Source of the DNA: Rubrimonas cliftonensis
GTDB taxonomy: Bacteria > Pseudomonadota > Alphaproteobacteria > Rhodobacterales > Rhodobacteraceae
Assembly: GCF_900107585.1 (NCBI RefSeq)
Contig: NZ_FNQM01000014.1
Span: 1-64,000 of the forward strand
Length of the DNA: 64,000 nucleotides
Reading direction: 5' to 3'
In this document: positions 16,828-27,282 of the stretch, in pieces
How the letters are laid out: every line of letters starts with the position of its first letter
How positions within the stretch are numbered: the first letter of the stretch is position 1
Notes under the pieces: model-generated
What the model saw: the letters and a program-made list of their open reading frames with translations, nothing else
What the model was told of the DNA's origin: nothing
Databases searched by the model: none
Position numbers and translations under genes: made by a program

Positions 16828-17020
16828 GTGCGAACGGTTCCGGCGCGTGAGAGCGCGGCGGATGAAAAGGGAACGCGGTGCGGCCTCGCAGGGGCCAAAG
16901 CCGCGGCTGCCCCCGCAACTGTAAGCGGCGAGCGCGCCCCGAACGCGCCACTGGAGCCCCTCAGCGGGCGCCGGGAAGGCCGGGGCGAGGCTGTGACCCG
17001 CGAGCCAGGAGACCTGCCGT
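16828..17020 (+). ncRNA. Cobalamin riboswitch
   Basis: A clear adenosylcobalamin-type riboswitch in the 160-bp leader before btuB. In order it shows the 5' stem segment with AACGGTTCCGG (16832-16842), AAAAGGGAA (16865-16873), the core GCTGCCCCCGCAACTGTAAG around 16906-16925, the CCACTG segment (16948-16953), GGGAAGGC (16973-16980), and the B12 box AGCCAGGAGACCTGCC at 17003-17018. Cobalamin binding to this class represses expression, usually by sequestering the ribosome binding site or by premature termination. It should control btuB and cobD. Confidence 0.95.
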
Positions 17021-17180
17021 CCGCGGTCACCCCATCCCTGTGCGGGGCGCGCAGGGTGAGCGGCTTGCCGCAGCGGTGATGTCTCGTCGCCGTTCGCGCG
17101 CGGGCTCGCCCCGATGCGTTGGACAGAACCATGTCCGCCGGCCCGGCCGCAGCGCCGCCCGGCTCGCAGAAGGGGCTCGC

Positions 17181-19049
17181 ATGAAGCGAATCCGTCCCAT
17201 CCTCGTCCCGCTCGCCATCGCGGCTCCCGTCGCCGCGGCCCCGGCCGCCGCCGCCGCGCAGCAGTCCGTCACGCTCGATCCGGTGGTGATCACCGCCACG
17301 CGGTCGCCGCTGGAGCGGGCGCGCACCGGCTCATCGGTGTCGGTGCTCACCGCCGAGGACATCGCCGAGAACCCGGCGCCCACGCTGAACGAGACGCTGG
17401 ACAGCTTGCCCGGCGTCTCGATCGCGACGCGCGGCGGGCCCGGCACGACGGCCAGCGTCTCCGTGCGCGGGTCGGGTCTGCCCAACCTCGCCGTCAGGGT
17501 CGACGGCATCGAGATTTCCGACCCCAGCCAGCCGCAGGTCGCCGCCGACCTTGGGCTGCTGCTGCCCGGCGACGCGACGCGGATCGAGGTGCTGAAGGGC
17601 CCGCAGAGCGCGCTCTACGGCGGCGAGGCCGTCGGCGGCGTCATAGACGTCTCCACGGCGCGGGCCCGCGGAACCGGCGTCGGCGCGCAGACTTTCGTCG
17701 AAGGCGGTTCGTTCGGGACGGTCTCCGGCGGCGCCACGGCCGGCGCCGGCATGGAGCGGTGGGACTTCACCGTGTCGGCGCTAGGCTTCCGCACGGACGG
17801 CATTTCGGCGGCGAAGAACGGGACGGAGGAGGACGGCGCGCGCAACCTCACCTTCTCCGGCGCCGGATCGGTCGATCTCGCCGACTGGCTGACGGTCGGC
17901 GGCGCGGCGCGGCGCGTCGAGAGCCGGGTCGATTTCGACGGTTTTCCGGCGCCGGCGTTCGTGCTCGCGGACGAGGACAACGTCTCCGAGACCGACCTGC
18001 TCGCCGGCAGGCTCTTCGCCCGCGCCGCGCTGATCGGCGGGCGCCTGACGCAGGAGGTCTCCGCGCAGGGCCTCGCCATCGACCGCTTCAGCGACAGCGA
18101 GACGCTGGACAGCCGCTTCGAGGGCGACCGCGTGAAGCTGGAGTATTTCGGAACCTTCGCGGCGACGCCCGGCGTCGACCTCATCTTCGGCGCCGACTGG
18201 ACGCGGGAGGACATCGCGCTGAGCGACACCTTCAGCGTCGGCGAGACGAAGGCCGACAGCGAGATCGCCGGCGGCTTCGCGCAGGTCGTCGCGGCGCCGC
18301 TGGAGGACGTGACGGTGACTGCAGCTCTGCGCCTCGACGAGCATTCCGAGTTCGGCGACTTCACGACCTGGCGGCTCACCGCCGCATGGGAGGCGGCGCC
18401 CGGCACGGTGCTGCGCGCCGCCGCCGGCACGGGCTTCCGGGCGCCTTCCAACTACGAGCTGTTCGCGCCGCCCTTTGCGCCCGGCTCGCCGCTGGGCAAC
18501 CCCGACCTGCAGCCCGAGGAGAGCTTCGGCTACGAGGCCGGGATTGACCAGACCCTGTTCGGCGGCCGCGCGCAGGCGAGCCTGACATGGTTCGACAGCC
18601 GCACCACGGACCTCATCGAATACGACCCCGCGCTTGGCTTCACCCAGCAGGACGGCGACAGTTCGCGGCGGGGCGTCGAGGCCGCGGTCGCGGCCCGGCT
18701 GACCGACTGGGCCGACCTCTCCGCCAGCTACACCTGGCTGCTCACCGAAGGGGCGGACGGGCTTCGGCTTCAGTTCGCGCCGCGCCACGACGTCGGCGCG
18801 CTGCTGACGCTGCGGCCGACGGAGCGGCTGCGGCTGGGTCTGAGCGCGGACTATCTGAGCGGCGTGCGCAGCGGGGCGGACAACCTTGACCCCTTCCTGC
18901 TGGTCGGCGCCAGCGCGGGCTACGCGCTGAACGAGTCTGTCGAGGCGACGCTGCGCGTGGAGAATGCGCTCGATCAGGACTATGAGCGCGTGCGCGGCTA
19001 CGGGACGGCCGGCGTCTCGGTCTTCGCCGGGCTGCGGGCGCGGTTCTGA
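17181..19049 (+). CDS. btuB: TonB-dependent cobalamin receptor BtuB
   Basis: A 622-residue outer-membrane receptor that imports cobalamin using TonB energy. The ATG at 17181 follows an AAGGGG box and gives a signal peptide ending in an AAAAAQ-like site. A TonB box-like segment (LDPVVITATRS) follows, then the plug domain (about residues 45-150, with GVSIATRGGPGTTASVSVRG, LPNLAVRVDG, and IEVLKGPQSALYGGEAVGGVI). The rest is a beta-barrel of about 22 strands ending in aromatic F (GLRARF). The cobalamin riboswitch lies immediately upstream, which supports the substrate. cobD follows by five bases in the same direction. Confidence 0.95.
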   Translation: MKRIRPILVPLAIAAPVAAAPAAAAAQQSVTLDPVVITATRSPLERARTGSSVSVLTAEDIAENPAPTLNETLDSLPGVSIATRGGPGTTASVSVRGSGLPNLAVRVDGIEISDPSQPQVAADLGLLLPGDATRIEVLKGPQSALYGGEAVGGVIDVSTARARGTGVGAQTFVEGGSFGTVSGGATAGAGMERWDFTVSALGFRTDGISAAKNGTEEDGARNLTFSGAGSVDLADWLTVGGAARRVESRVDFDGFPAPAFVLADEDNVSETDLLAGRLFARAALIGGRLTQEVSAQGLAIDRFSDSETLDSRFEGDRVKLEYFGTFAATPGVDLIFGADWTREDIALSDTFSVGETKADSEIAGGFAQVVAAPLEDVTVTAALRLDEHSEFGDFTTWRLTAAWEAAPGTVLRAAAGTGFRAPSNYELFAPPFAPGSPLGNPDLQPEESFGYEAGIDQTLFGGRAQASLTWFDSRTTDLIEYDPALGFTQQDGDSSRRGVEAAVAARLTDWADLSASYTWLLTEGADGLRLQFAPRHDVGALLTLRPTERLRLGLSADYLSGVRSGADNLDPFLLVGASAGYALNESVEATLRVENALDQDYERVRGYGTAGVSVFAGLRARF

Positions 19050-19054
19050 CGGCG

Positions 19055-20014
19055 ATGGGGGCCTTCGCTCAGAACGCGGCGGCGATGCTGGCGGCGCTGG
19101 CGCTGGAGGCAGTCGTCGGCTGGCCCGAGCGGCTTCACCGGCGCATTGGCCACCCCGTGACATGGGTCGGCGCGCTGATCGCGGCGCTCGAGCGGCGGCT
19201 GAACCGCGGCGGGCCGCGGGCGCGGCTGGCCGCCGGCTGGGGCGTCTGCGTCGGCGTCGTCGGGCTCGCGGCGCTGGCCGGGGCGGCGGTGGAGGCCATG
19301 GCGGCGCATGTCCTCGGCGGTGCCGGCCTTGCGCTCGCGCTCGGCGTCGCGGCGTGGCCGCTTATCGCCGCGCGCAGCCTCGACGACCATGTGCGCCCGG
19401 TGGCGGTGGCCCTCGCGGCGGAGAAGCTCGACGCCGCGCGCGCCGGCGTCTCGCGGATCGTGGGGCGCGATCCCGAGCGGCTCGACGCCCCCGGCGTAGC
19501 CCGCGCGGCGCTGGAGAGCCTTGCGGAGAACGCCTCCGACGGCGTGGTCGCGCCGCTCTTCTGGGGCGCGCTGCTCGGTCTGCCGGGGCTCGCGGCCTAC
19601 AAGGCCTTGAACACGCTCGACAGCATGATCGGCCATCGTACGCCCCGGCACGTCGATTTCGGGCGCGCGTCGGCGCGGCTGGACGACCTCGCCAACCTTG
19701 TTCCGGCCCGGCTGACGGGGCTGCTCATCGCGCTGGCGGGCGGGCGGCCGCGCGCGAGCCTCCGGACGATGGCGCTGGACGCGCGCCGCCACCGCTCGCC
19801 CAACGCGGGCTGGCCGGAGGCGGCGATGGCCGGCGCGCTCGGCGTCCGGCTGAGCGGTCCGCGCGCCTATGCCGGCGGCCTGAGCGACGAGCCGTGGCTG
19901 AACGGCGCCGCGCCAGACCCCGACGCCGCGGCGCTCATGCGGGGCCTGCGGGTCTATCGCCTCGCGATGGCGCTGGCCGCGGCGCTGCTGCTGGGGGGCG
20001 CGACGTGGCTCTGA
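19055..20014 (+). CDS. cobD: Adenosylcobinamide-phosphate synthase (CbiB/CobD)
   Basis: A 319-residue integral membrane protein that joins aminopropanol (phosphate) to adenosylcobyric acid in late cobalamin synthesis. Family hallmarks are GHPVTWVGALIAALE near residue 30, the conserved SLAENASDGVVAPLFWGALLGLPG stretch around residues 150-175, TLDSMIGHRTPRHVDFGRASARLDD around 185-210, and multiple membrane helices. It starts five bases after btuB and shares its riboswitch control. Its 3' end overlaps the convergent nitrilase-family gene by 61 bp. In alphaproteobacterial naming this is cobD, equivalent to cbiB elsewhere. Confidence 0.93.
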   Translation: MGAFAQNAAAMLAALALEAVVGWPERLHRRIGHPVTWVGALIAALERRLNRGGPRARLAAGWGVCVGVVGLAALAGAAVEAMAAHVLGGAGLALALGVAAWPLIAARSLDDHVRPVAVALAAEKLDAARAGVSRIVGRDPERLDAPGVARAALESLAENASDGVVAPLFWGALLGLPGLAAYKALNTLDSMIGHRTPRHVDFGRASARLDDLANLVPARLTGLLIALAGGRPRASLRTMALDARRHRSPNAGWPEAAMAGALGVRLSGPRAYAGGLSDEPWLNGAAPDPDAAALMRGLRVYRLAMALAAALLLGGATWL

Positions 20015-20889
20015 CCGGGCAGGGGCCCCGCGAAGTCGCGTTCGTTGGCGAGCGACGGGACTTTTGCGCGCGCCGTCTCGCTGTCAGTGAGGTCGATCTC
20101 GACGACCGCGGCGCCTTCCTCGAAGCCGAGATCGGCGAGCACCGCGCCCCACGGGTCGACGGCCAGCGCATGGCCCCAGGTCTCGCGCCCGTCGTCGTGG
20201 CGGCCGGTCTGGGCGGGGCAGACCATGAAGGCCCCGTTCTCGATGGCGCGGGCGCGGATCAGCACCTCCCAGTGCGCGCGCCCGGTGGGGACGGTGAAGG
20301 CCGCGGGGGCGAAGATCAGCCGCGCGCCTGCCCTGGCGAGCATCCGGTAGAGATGCGGAAAGCGCAGGTCGTAGCAGATGGTCATGCCCATCGGCCCCCA
20401 GGGCGTGGGCGCCAGCACGGCCTCCGCGCCCGGGGCGAATCGCGCCGACTCCAGCCGCGCCTCGCCGTCGCCGAGATAGACGTCGAAGAGGTGGATCTTG
20501 TCATAGCGCGCGACCACCTCGCCGCCGGGGTCGACCATCCAGGCGCGGTTGAGGAAGCGCCCGTCCGGGCCGAGCACGGGCGAGGAGCCCGCGTGCAGCC
20601 ACAGGCCATGGCGCGCGGCGGCCTCGCGGCAGGCGGCGAGCCAGGGGTCGCGCGCCTCGTCGGTCACCTGGGCGCGGGCAGCGTGCTCGTCGCGGTTCAT
20701 CAGGCCGGCCACCTCCGGCAGGCAGAGCATCGCGCAGCCTTCGTCCGCCGCGCGCCGCGCCAGGGGCCCCAGCGTCGCGACGTTGCCGGCATGGGTGGTG
20801 GTCGAGCGCATCTGCGCGAGCATCAGGCGCAGGCGGTCCCGCGGCGCCGGGGTCTGCGGATGGGCTCTCTCGGGGGCGACGTCCTGCAT
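19954..20889 (-). CDS. Nitrilase-superfamily carbon-nitrogen hydrolase
   Basis: A 311-residue cytosolic amidohydrolase of the CN-hydrolase fold. The catalytic triad is present as E (LCLPEVAG), K (YDKIHLFDV) and C (MTICYDLRFPHLYR). The KIHLFDV and CYDLRFP motifs place it nearest the Nit1/Nit2 branch, which includes deaminated-glutathione and omega-amidases. It lies antiparallel between the two cobalamin blocks and overlaps the cobD 3' end by 61 bp. About 15-20 C-terminal residues fall in that overlap and are low-complexity (PPSSSAAAS), so the true stop context may be a recent extension. It is probably not functionally tied to cobalamin. Confidence 0.9.
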   Translation of the reverse strand: MQDVAPERAHPQTPAPRDRLRLMLAQMRSTTTHAGNVATLGPLARRAADEGCAMLCLPEVAGLMNRDEHAARAQVTDEARDPWLAACREAAARHGLWLHAGSSPVLGPDGRFLNRAWMVDPGGEVVARYDKIHLFDVYLGDGEARLESARFAPGAEAVLAPTPWGPMGMTICYDLRFPHLYRMLARAGARLIFAPAAFTVPTGRAHWEVLIRARAIENGAFMVCPAQTGRHDDGRETWGHALAVDPWGAVLADLGFEEGAAVVEIDLTDSETARAKVPSLANERDFAGPLPGQSHVAPPSSSAAASAIARR

Positions 20890-20922
20890 GATCAGCGCTC
20901 CATATGGTCACGGGATGATTTC

Positions 20923-20941
20923 GCGCCGCAGGCTGCGGCGC
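20923..20941. promoter_or_regulatory. Perfect 9-1-9 inverted repeat in divergent promoter
   Basis: GCGCCGCAG (20923-20931) and CTGCGGCGC (20933-20941) flank a single central base in the 77-bp gap between the nitrilase gene (minus) and DUF1636 (plus). With no loop it suits a protein-binding operator better than a terminator. No second cobalamin riboswitch is present here. Confidence 0.45.
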
Positions 20942-20966
20942 AAGGGTCGAGCAAGGAGGAACGGCC

Positions 20967-21356
20967 ATGAGCGGAAACGGCTTCGCCGGCGCGCTGGTGA
21001 CGGTGTGCGACAGCTGCGGCTGGTCCGCCGACGCGGCGCCGGGCGATACCCCTGGCGCGGCCTTCGCGGCGGAAGTCGAGGCCGCCGCGGCCGGGCGGGG
21101 CGACGTGCGGGTGCGTAGGTTCTCCTGCCTGATGAACTGCGAGCGCGGCTGCAGCGCGGCCGTCTCCGACGTCGCAGGCGCCAAGGTCGCCTATGTGCTG
21201 GGCGATTTCACGCCTAACGCCGACGCGGCCCGCGCGCTGGTGGACTACGCCGCGCTCCACGCCGCCTCCGCCTCGGGCGTGATCGCCTTCAGGAACTGGC
21301 CCGAGGGCGTGAAGGGCCGCTTCGTGGCGCGCCTGCCGCCGCCGCCCAAGCCGTGA
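20967..21356 (+). CDS. DUF1636 metal-binding protein
   Basis: A 129-residue small cytosolic protein with paired cysteine motifs: C14-D-S-C17 near the N-terminus and C54-x3-C58-x3-C62 in FSCLMNCERGC. This is the DUF1636 signature, whose thioredoxin-like ferredoxin pattern suggests a [2Fe-2S] cluster or metal. The family is often found beside cobalamin uptake and CobW genes. Here it heads the DUF1636-btuF-btuC-btuD unit, overlapping btuF by 4 bp, with GGAGGAA upstream of its start. The biochemical role is not established to my knowledge; a part in cobalt/corrinoid handling is inference from context. Confidence 0.85.
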   Translation: MSGNGFAGALVTVCDSCGWSADAAPGDTPGAAFAAEVEAAAAGRGDVRVRRFSCLMNCERGCSAAVSDVAGAKVAYVLGDFTPNADAARALVDYAALHAASASGVIAFRNWPEGVKGRFVARLPPPPKP

Positions 21357-22189
21357 AGCGCCTCGTTCCGCTCCTGCTCCTGCTCCTGCTGCTGACGGCG
21401 GCGGCGCCGGCGAGGGCTTCGGAGTCGGCGTCCGGGCCGCAGCGGGTCGTGAGCATGAACCTCTGCGCCGACCAGCTTGCGCTGATGCTCGGCGCGCCGG
21501 GGCAGGTCGTCTCGGTCTCGCGCTGGGCGCAGCGGCCCGAGGCGTCGAACCTCGCCGGGCAGGCCGCGGCGCTGCCCGCCAACGACGGTCTGGCGGAACA
21601 GATCTTCGCGATGCGCCCGGACCTCGTGCTGACAGGGCCGTTCTCCAACGCCGTCACGAAGCGGATGCTGGAGCGGCTGGGCGCGCCGGTCGCCGTGGTG
21701 CCGTCCGCGAACTCCTTCGCCGAGGTTTCCGAGGCGATCCGTGTGACCGGCCGGGCGATGGGGCGCGAGGCGGCGGCCGAGGCGCTGGTCGCCGACTACG
21801 AGGCCGAGCTTGCGGCGGCGCGGGCGCGGGCGGCCGACCTGCCGCGGGCGCTGGCGGCGACGCACTATCCCAACAGCTACACCTCCGGCGCCGGCACGCT
21901 GGCGGCGGCGGCGATGGACGCGGCGCGGCTCGACAACGCCGCGGCCTCGCTTGGGCTGAACGGCCCGTCGCCGCTGGCGCTGGAGCGACTGGTGATGCTG
22001 GAGCCGTTCCTGATCCGCAGCCGCCACATCTCCGGCGAGCGCGAAGGCCGGGCCTACGAGAACGCGACGCATCCCGCGCTGGCGGCGCTCGTCGCGCGGG
22101 GCGGGGCGGTGCTGGCGGAGCGCTGGCAGGTCTGCGGCACGCCGTTCGTGACGCTGGCGATCGACGCGCTGGCGGCGGCCCGGCGATGA
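21353..22189 (+). CDS. btuF: Cobalamin ABC transporter substrate-binding protein BtuF
   Basis: A 278-residue periplasmic class III binding protein with a Leu-rich signal peptide (residues 1-23). The two-lobe TroA/BtuF fold is indicated by RVVSMNLCADQLALML at the start of lobe 1, a PDLVLTG strand, and AALVARGGAVLAERW near the C-end. It overlaps DUF1636 upstream and btuC downstream by 4 bp. Sequence alone does not separate cobalamin from heme or siderophore binders. The neighbouring btuB, riboswitch and cobD make cobalamin or a corrinoid precursor the likely ligand. Confidence 0.88.
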   Translation: MKRLVPLLLLLLLLTAAAPARASESASGPQRVVSMNLCADQLALMLGAPGQVVSVSRWAQRPEASNLAGQAAALPANDGLAEQIFAMRPDLVLTGPFSNAVTKRMLERLGAPVAVVPSANSFAEVSEAIRVTGRAMGREAAAEALVADYEAELAAARARAADLPRALAATHYPNSYTSGAGTLAAAAMDAARLDNAAASLGLNGPSPLALERLVMLEPFLIRSRHISGEREGRAYENATHPALAALVARGGAVLAERWQVCGTPFVTLAIDALAAARR

Positions 22190-23192
22190 GCGGGCGCGCG
22201 GTTCTCGCGGCGCTCGCGGCGCTCGTCGCAGCGCTGTTCGCGCTGTCGTTGACGACCGGGCCGGCGGGGCTGGGGGCTTGGGAGGGGCTGCGCGCGCTGG
22301 CGCTGGGCGCGGACGGCGGCGACGCCGCCGCCGCTCTCGTGATGCGCGAACTGCGCCTGCCGCGCGCCATCCTCGGGCTCGCCGTGGGGGCGACGCTGGG
22401 GCTCTCGGGCGCGGCGCTGCAGGGCTACCTGCGCAATCCGCTGGCCGAGCCCGGGCTGATCGGCGCCTCGGCCGGCGCGACGCTCGGCGCGGTGCTGACG
22501 ATCCACACCGGGCTCGCGGCGGCCTTCGCGCTGGCGCTGCCGCTCGCCGGGCTCGGCGGCGCGCTCGTCGCGGTGGCGGCGGTGACGGCGCTGGCGGGGG
22601 GCGAGCGGCCCTCGGGCGGCGGCGCGCTGACGCTGATCCTCGCCGGGGTCGCCGTCACCTCGCTGATGGCGGCGCTGACCTCGCTGGCGCTGAACCTCTC
22701 GCCCAACCCGTTCGCGGCGGTCGAGATCGTGTTCTGGATGCTCGGCTCGCTGACCGACCGCTCGATGCTCCACGTCCAGCTCGCGCTGCCCTTCATGGCG
22801 CTGGGCTGGGCGCTGCTGGCCACGCTGGGGCGCGGGCTCGACGCGCTGACGCTGGGCGAGGACGCCGCCGCCTCGATTGGGACCAACCTCGCGCGGCTGC
22901 GGCTCTGCGCCGTGCTGGGGACGGCGGCCTCGGTGGGCGCGGCGACGTCTGTCTCCGGCGCGATCGGCTTCGTGGGGCTGGTGGCGCCGCATCTGATGCG
23001 GCCGCTGGTCGGCGCGCAGCCGTCGCGGCTGCTGCCTGCGGCGGCGCTGGCGGGGGCGGCGCTGGTGCTGGCGGCGGATGTCGCGGTGCGGCTGATCGCG
23101 CCGGAGCGCGACCTGAAGCTCGGCGTGGTGACGGCGCTGATCGGCGCGCCGTTCTTCCTGTGGCTCGTGTGGCGGGCGCGGGAGCGGCTGAC

Positions 23193-23196
<4 letters not shown>
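22186..23196 (+). CDS. btuC: Cobalamin ABC transporter permease BtuC
   Basis: A 336-residue FecCD-family permease with about ten membrane helices. Family motifs include RELRLPRAILGLAVGATLGLSGAALQGYLRNPLAEPGLIG (residues 45-84), with the PR-R-AL-GA-L-SG-Q-NPLA-P-LG pattern, and GAIGFVGLVAPHLMRPLVG (about 262-280), the cytoplasmic coupling helix. It forms the transmembrane dimer that passes corrinoid from BtuF to the cytosol. It overlaps btuF and btuD by 4 bp each, which suggests balanced translation of the transporter. Confidence 0.92.
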
Positions 23197-24020
<824 letters not shown>

Positions 24021-25605
24021 CCGCCTCCGCCACATGGGCGCGGCCCACGCCCTTGGCGCCGTCGAGATCGGCGATGGTGCGGGCGAGCCGCAGCGCCCGG
24101 TGATAGCCGCGCGCGGTGAGCCGCAGCTTGTCGGCGGCGCGGTCGAGCAGCTCGCGCCCCGGCCCGTCCGGCGCGGCGACATGCGCCAGCGTCTCGCCGT
24201 CGGCCTCGGCGTTGGTCGCGACGCCGAGCCCGGCGTAGCGATCCCGCTGGATCGCCCGCGCCGCAGCCACCCGCGCCGCCACCGCCGCGCTCGCCTCGCC
24301 GGCGGGCGCCCGTGAGAGGTCGCCCGGCGGCACGGCGGGGGTTTCGATCTGGATGTCGATGCGGTCGAGCAGCGGGCCGGAGAGCCGCCCCTGATAGTCG
24401 AGCCCGCAGTTCGGCGCCCGCGAGCACGCCATCGCCGGGTCCGCCAGATGGCCGCAGCGGCACGGGTTCATCGCCGCGATCAGCTGCACGCGGGAAGGGT
24501 AGCGGACATGGGCGTTGGCGCGGGCCACCATCGTCTCGCCGCTCTCCAGCGGCTGGCGCAGGCTCTCCAGCACCGGGCGCGCGAACTCGGGCAACTCGTC
24601 GAGGAAAAGCACGCCGTGATGGGCGAGCGACACCTCCCCCGGCGCCGCGCGCCTTCCGCCGCCGACCATGGCGGCCATCGAGGCGGAGTGATGGGGCGAT
24701 CGGAAGGGGCGGGCGCGGCTCACGCGGCCCTGCGCCAGCAGGCCCGCCACGGAATGCACCATGGAGACCTCCAGCGCCTCGCGCGGCTCCAGCGGCGGCA
24801 GGATGCCGGGCAGTCGCGAGGCGAGCATCGACTTGCCGGCCCCCGGCGGGCCGATCATCAGCATGTTGTGACCGCCGGCGGCGGCCACCTCCAGCGCGCG
24901 ACGCGCCCGCGCCTGTCCGCGCACGTCGGCGAGGTCGGCGATCGCGGGGTCGTCGGCGACCTCCGCCGGCCTCGGAGCGGCCAGCAGCGCGCGGCCGGAG
25001 AAGTGGTTGATCAGCGCGATGAGGTCGGCCGGCGCCAGCACCTCTGCGGCGCCGACGAGCGCGGCCTCGGGACCGCAGGCCTCGGGGCAGACGAAGCCCC
25101 GCTCCGCCTCGGCCGCCGCCAGCGCCGCCGGCAGCGCGCCGGCCACGGCCGTCAGCCGGCCGTCGAGCGACAGTTCGCCCATCGCGGTGAGCGCCTGCGT
25201 GCGTTCGGCGGGCAGCACCTCCATCGCCGCCATCAGCGCCATGGCGATGGGCAGGTCGAAATGCGCGCCCTCCTTCGGCAGGTCGGCCGGCGCCAGGTTC
25301 ACCGTGATGCGCTTCGGCGGCAGGGCCAGGCCGATGGCGGTGAGCGCCGCGCGCACCCGTTCGCGGCTCTCGGCCACGGCCTTGTCGGGCAGGCCGACGA
25401 GGGTGAAGGCCGGCAGGCCGGAGGACAGCGTGCACTGCACGTCGACCTCGCGCGCCTCGACCCCCTGGAAGGCGACGGTGTAGACGCGCGCCAGCATGGC
25501 TTTCTCCCCAGGCCGCCGCGCGGCGATGACCGCCAAGCGAAGGGGCGACGGGCACAACGCGCAGCGCGGGCGGAGATTTGTCAAGGCGCGCCCGCGCGGC
25601 CCGGC

Positions 25606-27282
25606 TCAGGAGGGCGACAGGCCGCTCTCGACGGCGCGCCGGCGCGTGGCGTCGCGCAGGGCGCGCGGCGGCGGGAGCGCGAGGGCGGGGGCGGTCTCGC
25701 CGCGGGCGGCGAGATCCTCCACCAGCGCCTTGCGGCGGGCCAGCAGCGCCTCGATCTCGGGGTCGCGCGCCGTCGCGCCCTCCGCCAGCGCGGCGGCCAT
25801 CTCCGAGAGCCGCGCGAGGTCGCGCCGGATGCGCGCGGCGTCGGCGCGCGCGGCCCGGCTTCCCGGCGCCGCGAGCGCCGCAAGCTCGGCCTTGAGCGTC
25901 CAGGCCGCGTCGAGCCCCGCGCGGGCGCGCCTGACGGCCAGCGCCTCGGCGATCTCGCCGTCGAGCCGCTTCAGCGCCCGGCGCGCGGCGTGGCGCGGGG
26001 CCAGCGCGCCGGAGACCGGGCCGTAGCCGTAGATGCAGATCGGCGCCGCCATCAGGAACGACTGCGGCGAGACCCAGACCAGCCCCGCCGCGCAGAGCAT
26101 CATGAAGGCGAGCCCGGCCACCCCCGCCCTGTTCAGCCAGACCTGCCGCGGCGTGGGAAGCGGCGGCGCCGAAGACGGCAGCGGCTCGGGCGGGACGCAG
26201 GCGAAGCTCGACGGCAGGGCGATCGCGTCGAGCCGGCGGCGCAGGGCGGCGGCGTCCATCGGCCTCGGCGCCGAGCCGGGCGCGCCGGGCGCGGGAAAGA
26301 GCTTCACGCGGCCGGCGGCCTCGATCCGGCACCATGGGCACCTCGCGAGGCTGCCGAAATGGACGTGGCGCGGATCGGCGCCGCAGACCTCCAGAGCGCC
26401 TTCGGCCGCCGCCAGCGCCGCGACCCATTCCTCGGCCGACGGGCGGCGCCCCGCCTCGCCGGGGGCGAAGGCGCGCTCGAAGAGCGCGGCGATCCCGCGC
26501 GGCGTCTCGTCCGGCAGCGGCGCGCTGGGCGGCGGTGAGAGCGGACCGGGCCGCTTCGACCACGCGTAGGCGCAGCGTGCGATGGCGTCCTCCACTGCGA
26601 GATCGCCGCCCTCGCTGACGCCGGTGAAGGGGTGGCGACCGAGAAAGAGCAGCTGGAACAGCACGACGGCCAGCCCGAAGGCGTCATGGTCGGCCGTGCG
26701 CGTCACGCCGGCGAGGGAGCGGCCCTGCAGTTCGGGGGGCGTGTATTCCGGCACGCCCACGGCGCAGAGATGCGTCACGCCGCCGTCCGCCACCTGGAAG
26801 CTGTCGGCGTCGATCAGCGCGACCAGCGCATCCTGTCCGATCAGGAACCCCGAGTGGTTGACGTCGCCGATCACGCAGCCGGCGCGGTGGGCAGCGGCGA
26901 CGGCGCGCGCGGCGTTCAATGCGGCGCGCAGGACGAAGCGGTAATCGGCCTCGGGAAAGGCGCGCTTGCGGGCGCCGGGGGCGTATAGCTCGTGCAGCGG
27001 CGCGGCGCGGGCCACTTTCGCCATGAGGAAACCGGCGAAGCGGCCCGTCTCGTCGTGCAGCGCCGCCTGCGGAAACGCGACCCGCGGCGCGTCCGCGGCC
27101 ATTCCGCCGCCGAGCATCGCAGCGATCTTGGCCTCCCGCGAGGCCGCGATCCCGGGGCGGTAGAGCTTGGCGGCGAGGGCGGGGCGGCGGGCGACCGCGA
27201 AGACCTCGCCTTCGCCGCCGCCGCCGAGCCGCCGGCCGAGCCGCACCGCGCGGCCCTCGCTGAACCAGCGTTCGCCGGTCAC
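25606..27282 (-). CDS. Membrane Ser/Thr protein kinase of a TerY-type triad
   Basis: A 558-residue kinase. The GTG at 27282 is chosen because it overlaps the phosphatase stop as GTGA. The kinase domain (1-290) has a Gly-rich loop GGGGEGEVF (20-28), Lys39 in AAKLY, a catalytic loop shortened to GDVN (D140, N142) and DAD (158-160) for the metal loop, as in YegI-like kinases. After it come a Cys-containing stretch (CGADP...CPWC), a hydrophobic hairpin of about 35 residues that is probably membrane-spanning, and a long Ala/Arg/Glu-rich coiled-coil tail. It is the last gene of the vWA-PP2C-kinase set. The target is unknown. Confidence 0.88.
   Translation of the reverse strand: MTGERWFSEGRAVRLGRRLGGGGEGEVFAVARRPALAAKLYRPGIAASREAKIAAMLGGGMAADAPRVAFPQAALHDETGRFAGFLMAKVARAAPLHELYAPGARKRAFPEADYRFVLRAALNAARAVAAAHRAGCVIGDVNHSGFLIGQDALVALIDADSFQVADGGVTHLCAVGVPEYTPPELQGRSLAGVTRTADHDAFGLAVVLFQLLFLGRHPFTGVSEGGDLAVEDAIARCAYAWSKRPGPLSPPPSAPLPDETPRGIAALFERAFAPGEAGRRPSAEEWVAALAAAEGALEVCGADPRHVHFGSLARCPWCRIEAAGRVKLFPAPGAPGSAPRPMDAAALRRRLDAIALPSSFACVPPEPLPSSAPPLPTPRQVWLNRAGVAGLAFMMLCAAGLVWVSPQSFLMAAPICIYGYGPVSGALAPRHAARRALKRLDGEIAEALAVRRARAGLDAAWTLKAELAALAAPGSRAARADAARIRRDLARLSEMAAALAEGATARDPEIEALLARRKALVEDLAARGETAPALALPPPRALRDATRRRAVESGLSPS

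Noticed and set aside
15618-17132. A 504-residue frame continuing upstream of the secreted Cys protein
   Set aside because: The upstream part is Arg/Gly-rich shadow sequence across the paralogous gene and the riboswitch; the ATG at 16190 starts a clear signal peptide.
24448-26538. A 696-residue plus-strand frame opposite comM and the kinase
   Set aside because: High-GC shadow with no motifs; the minus strand holds two well-supported genes.
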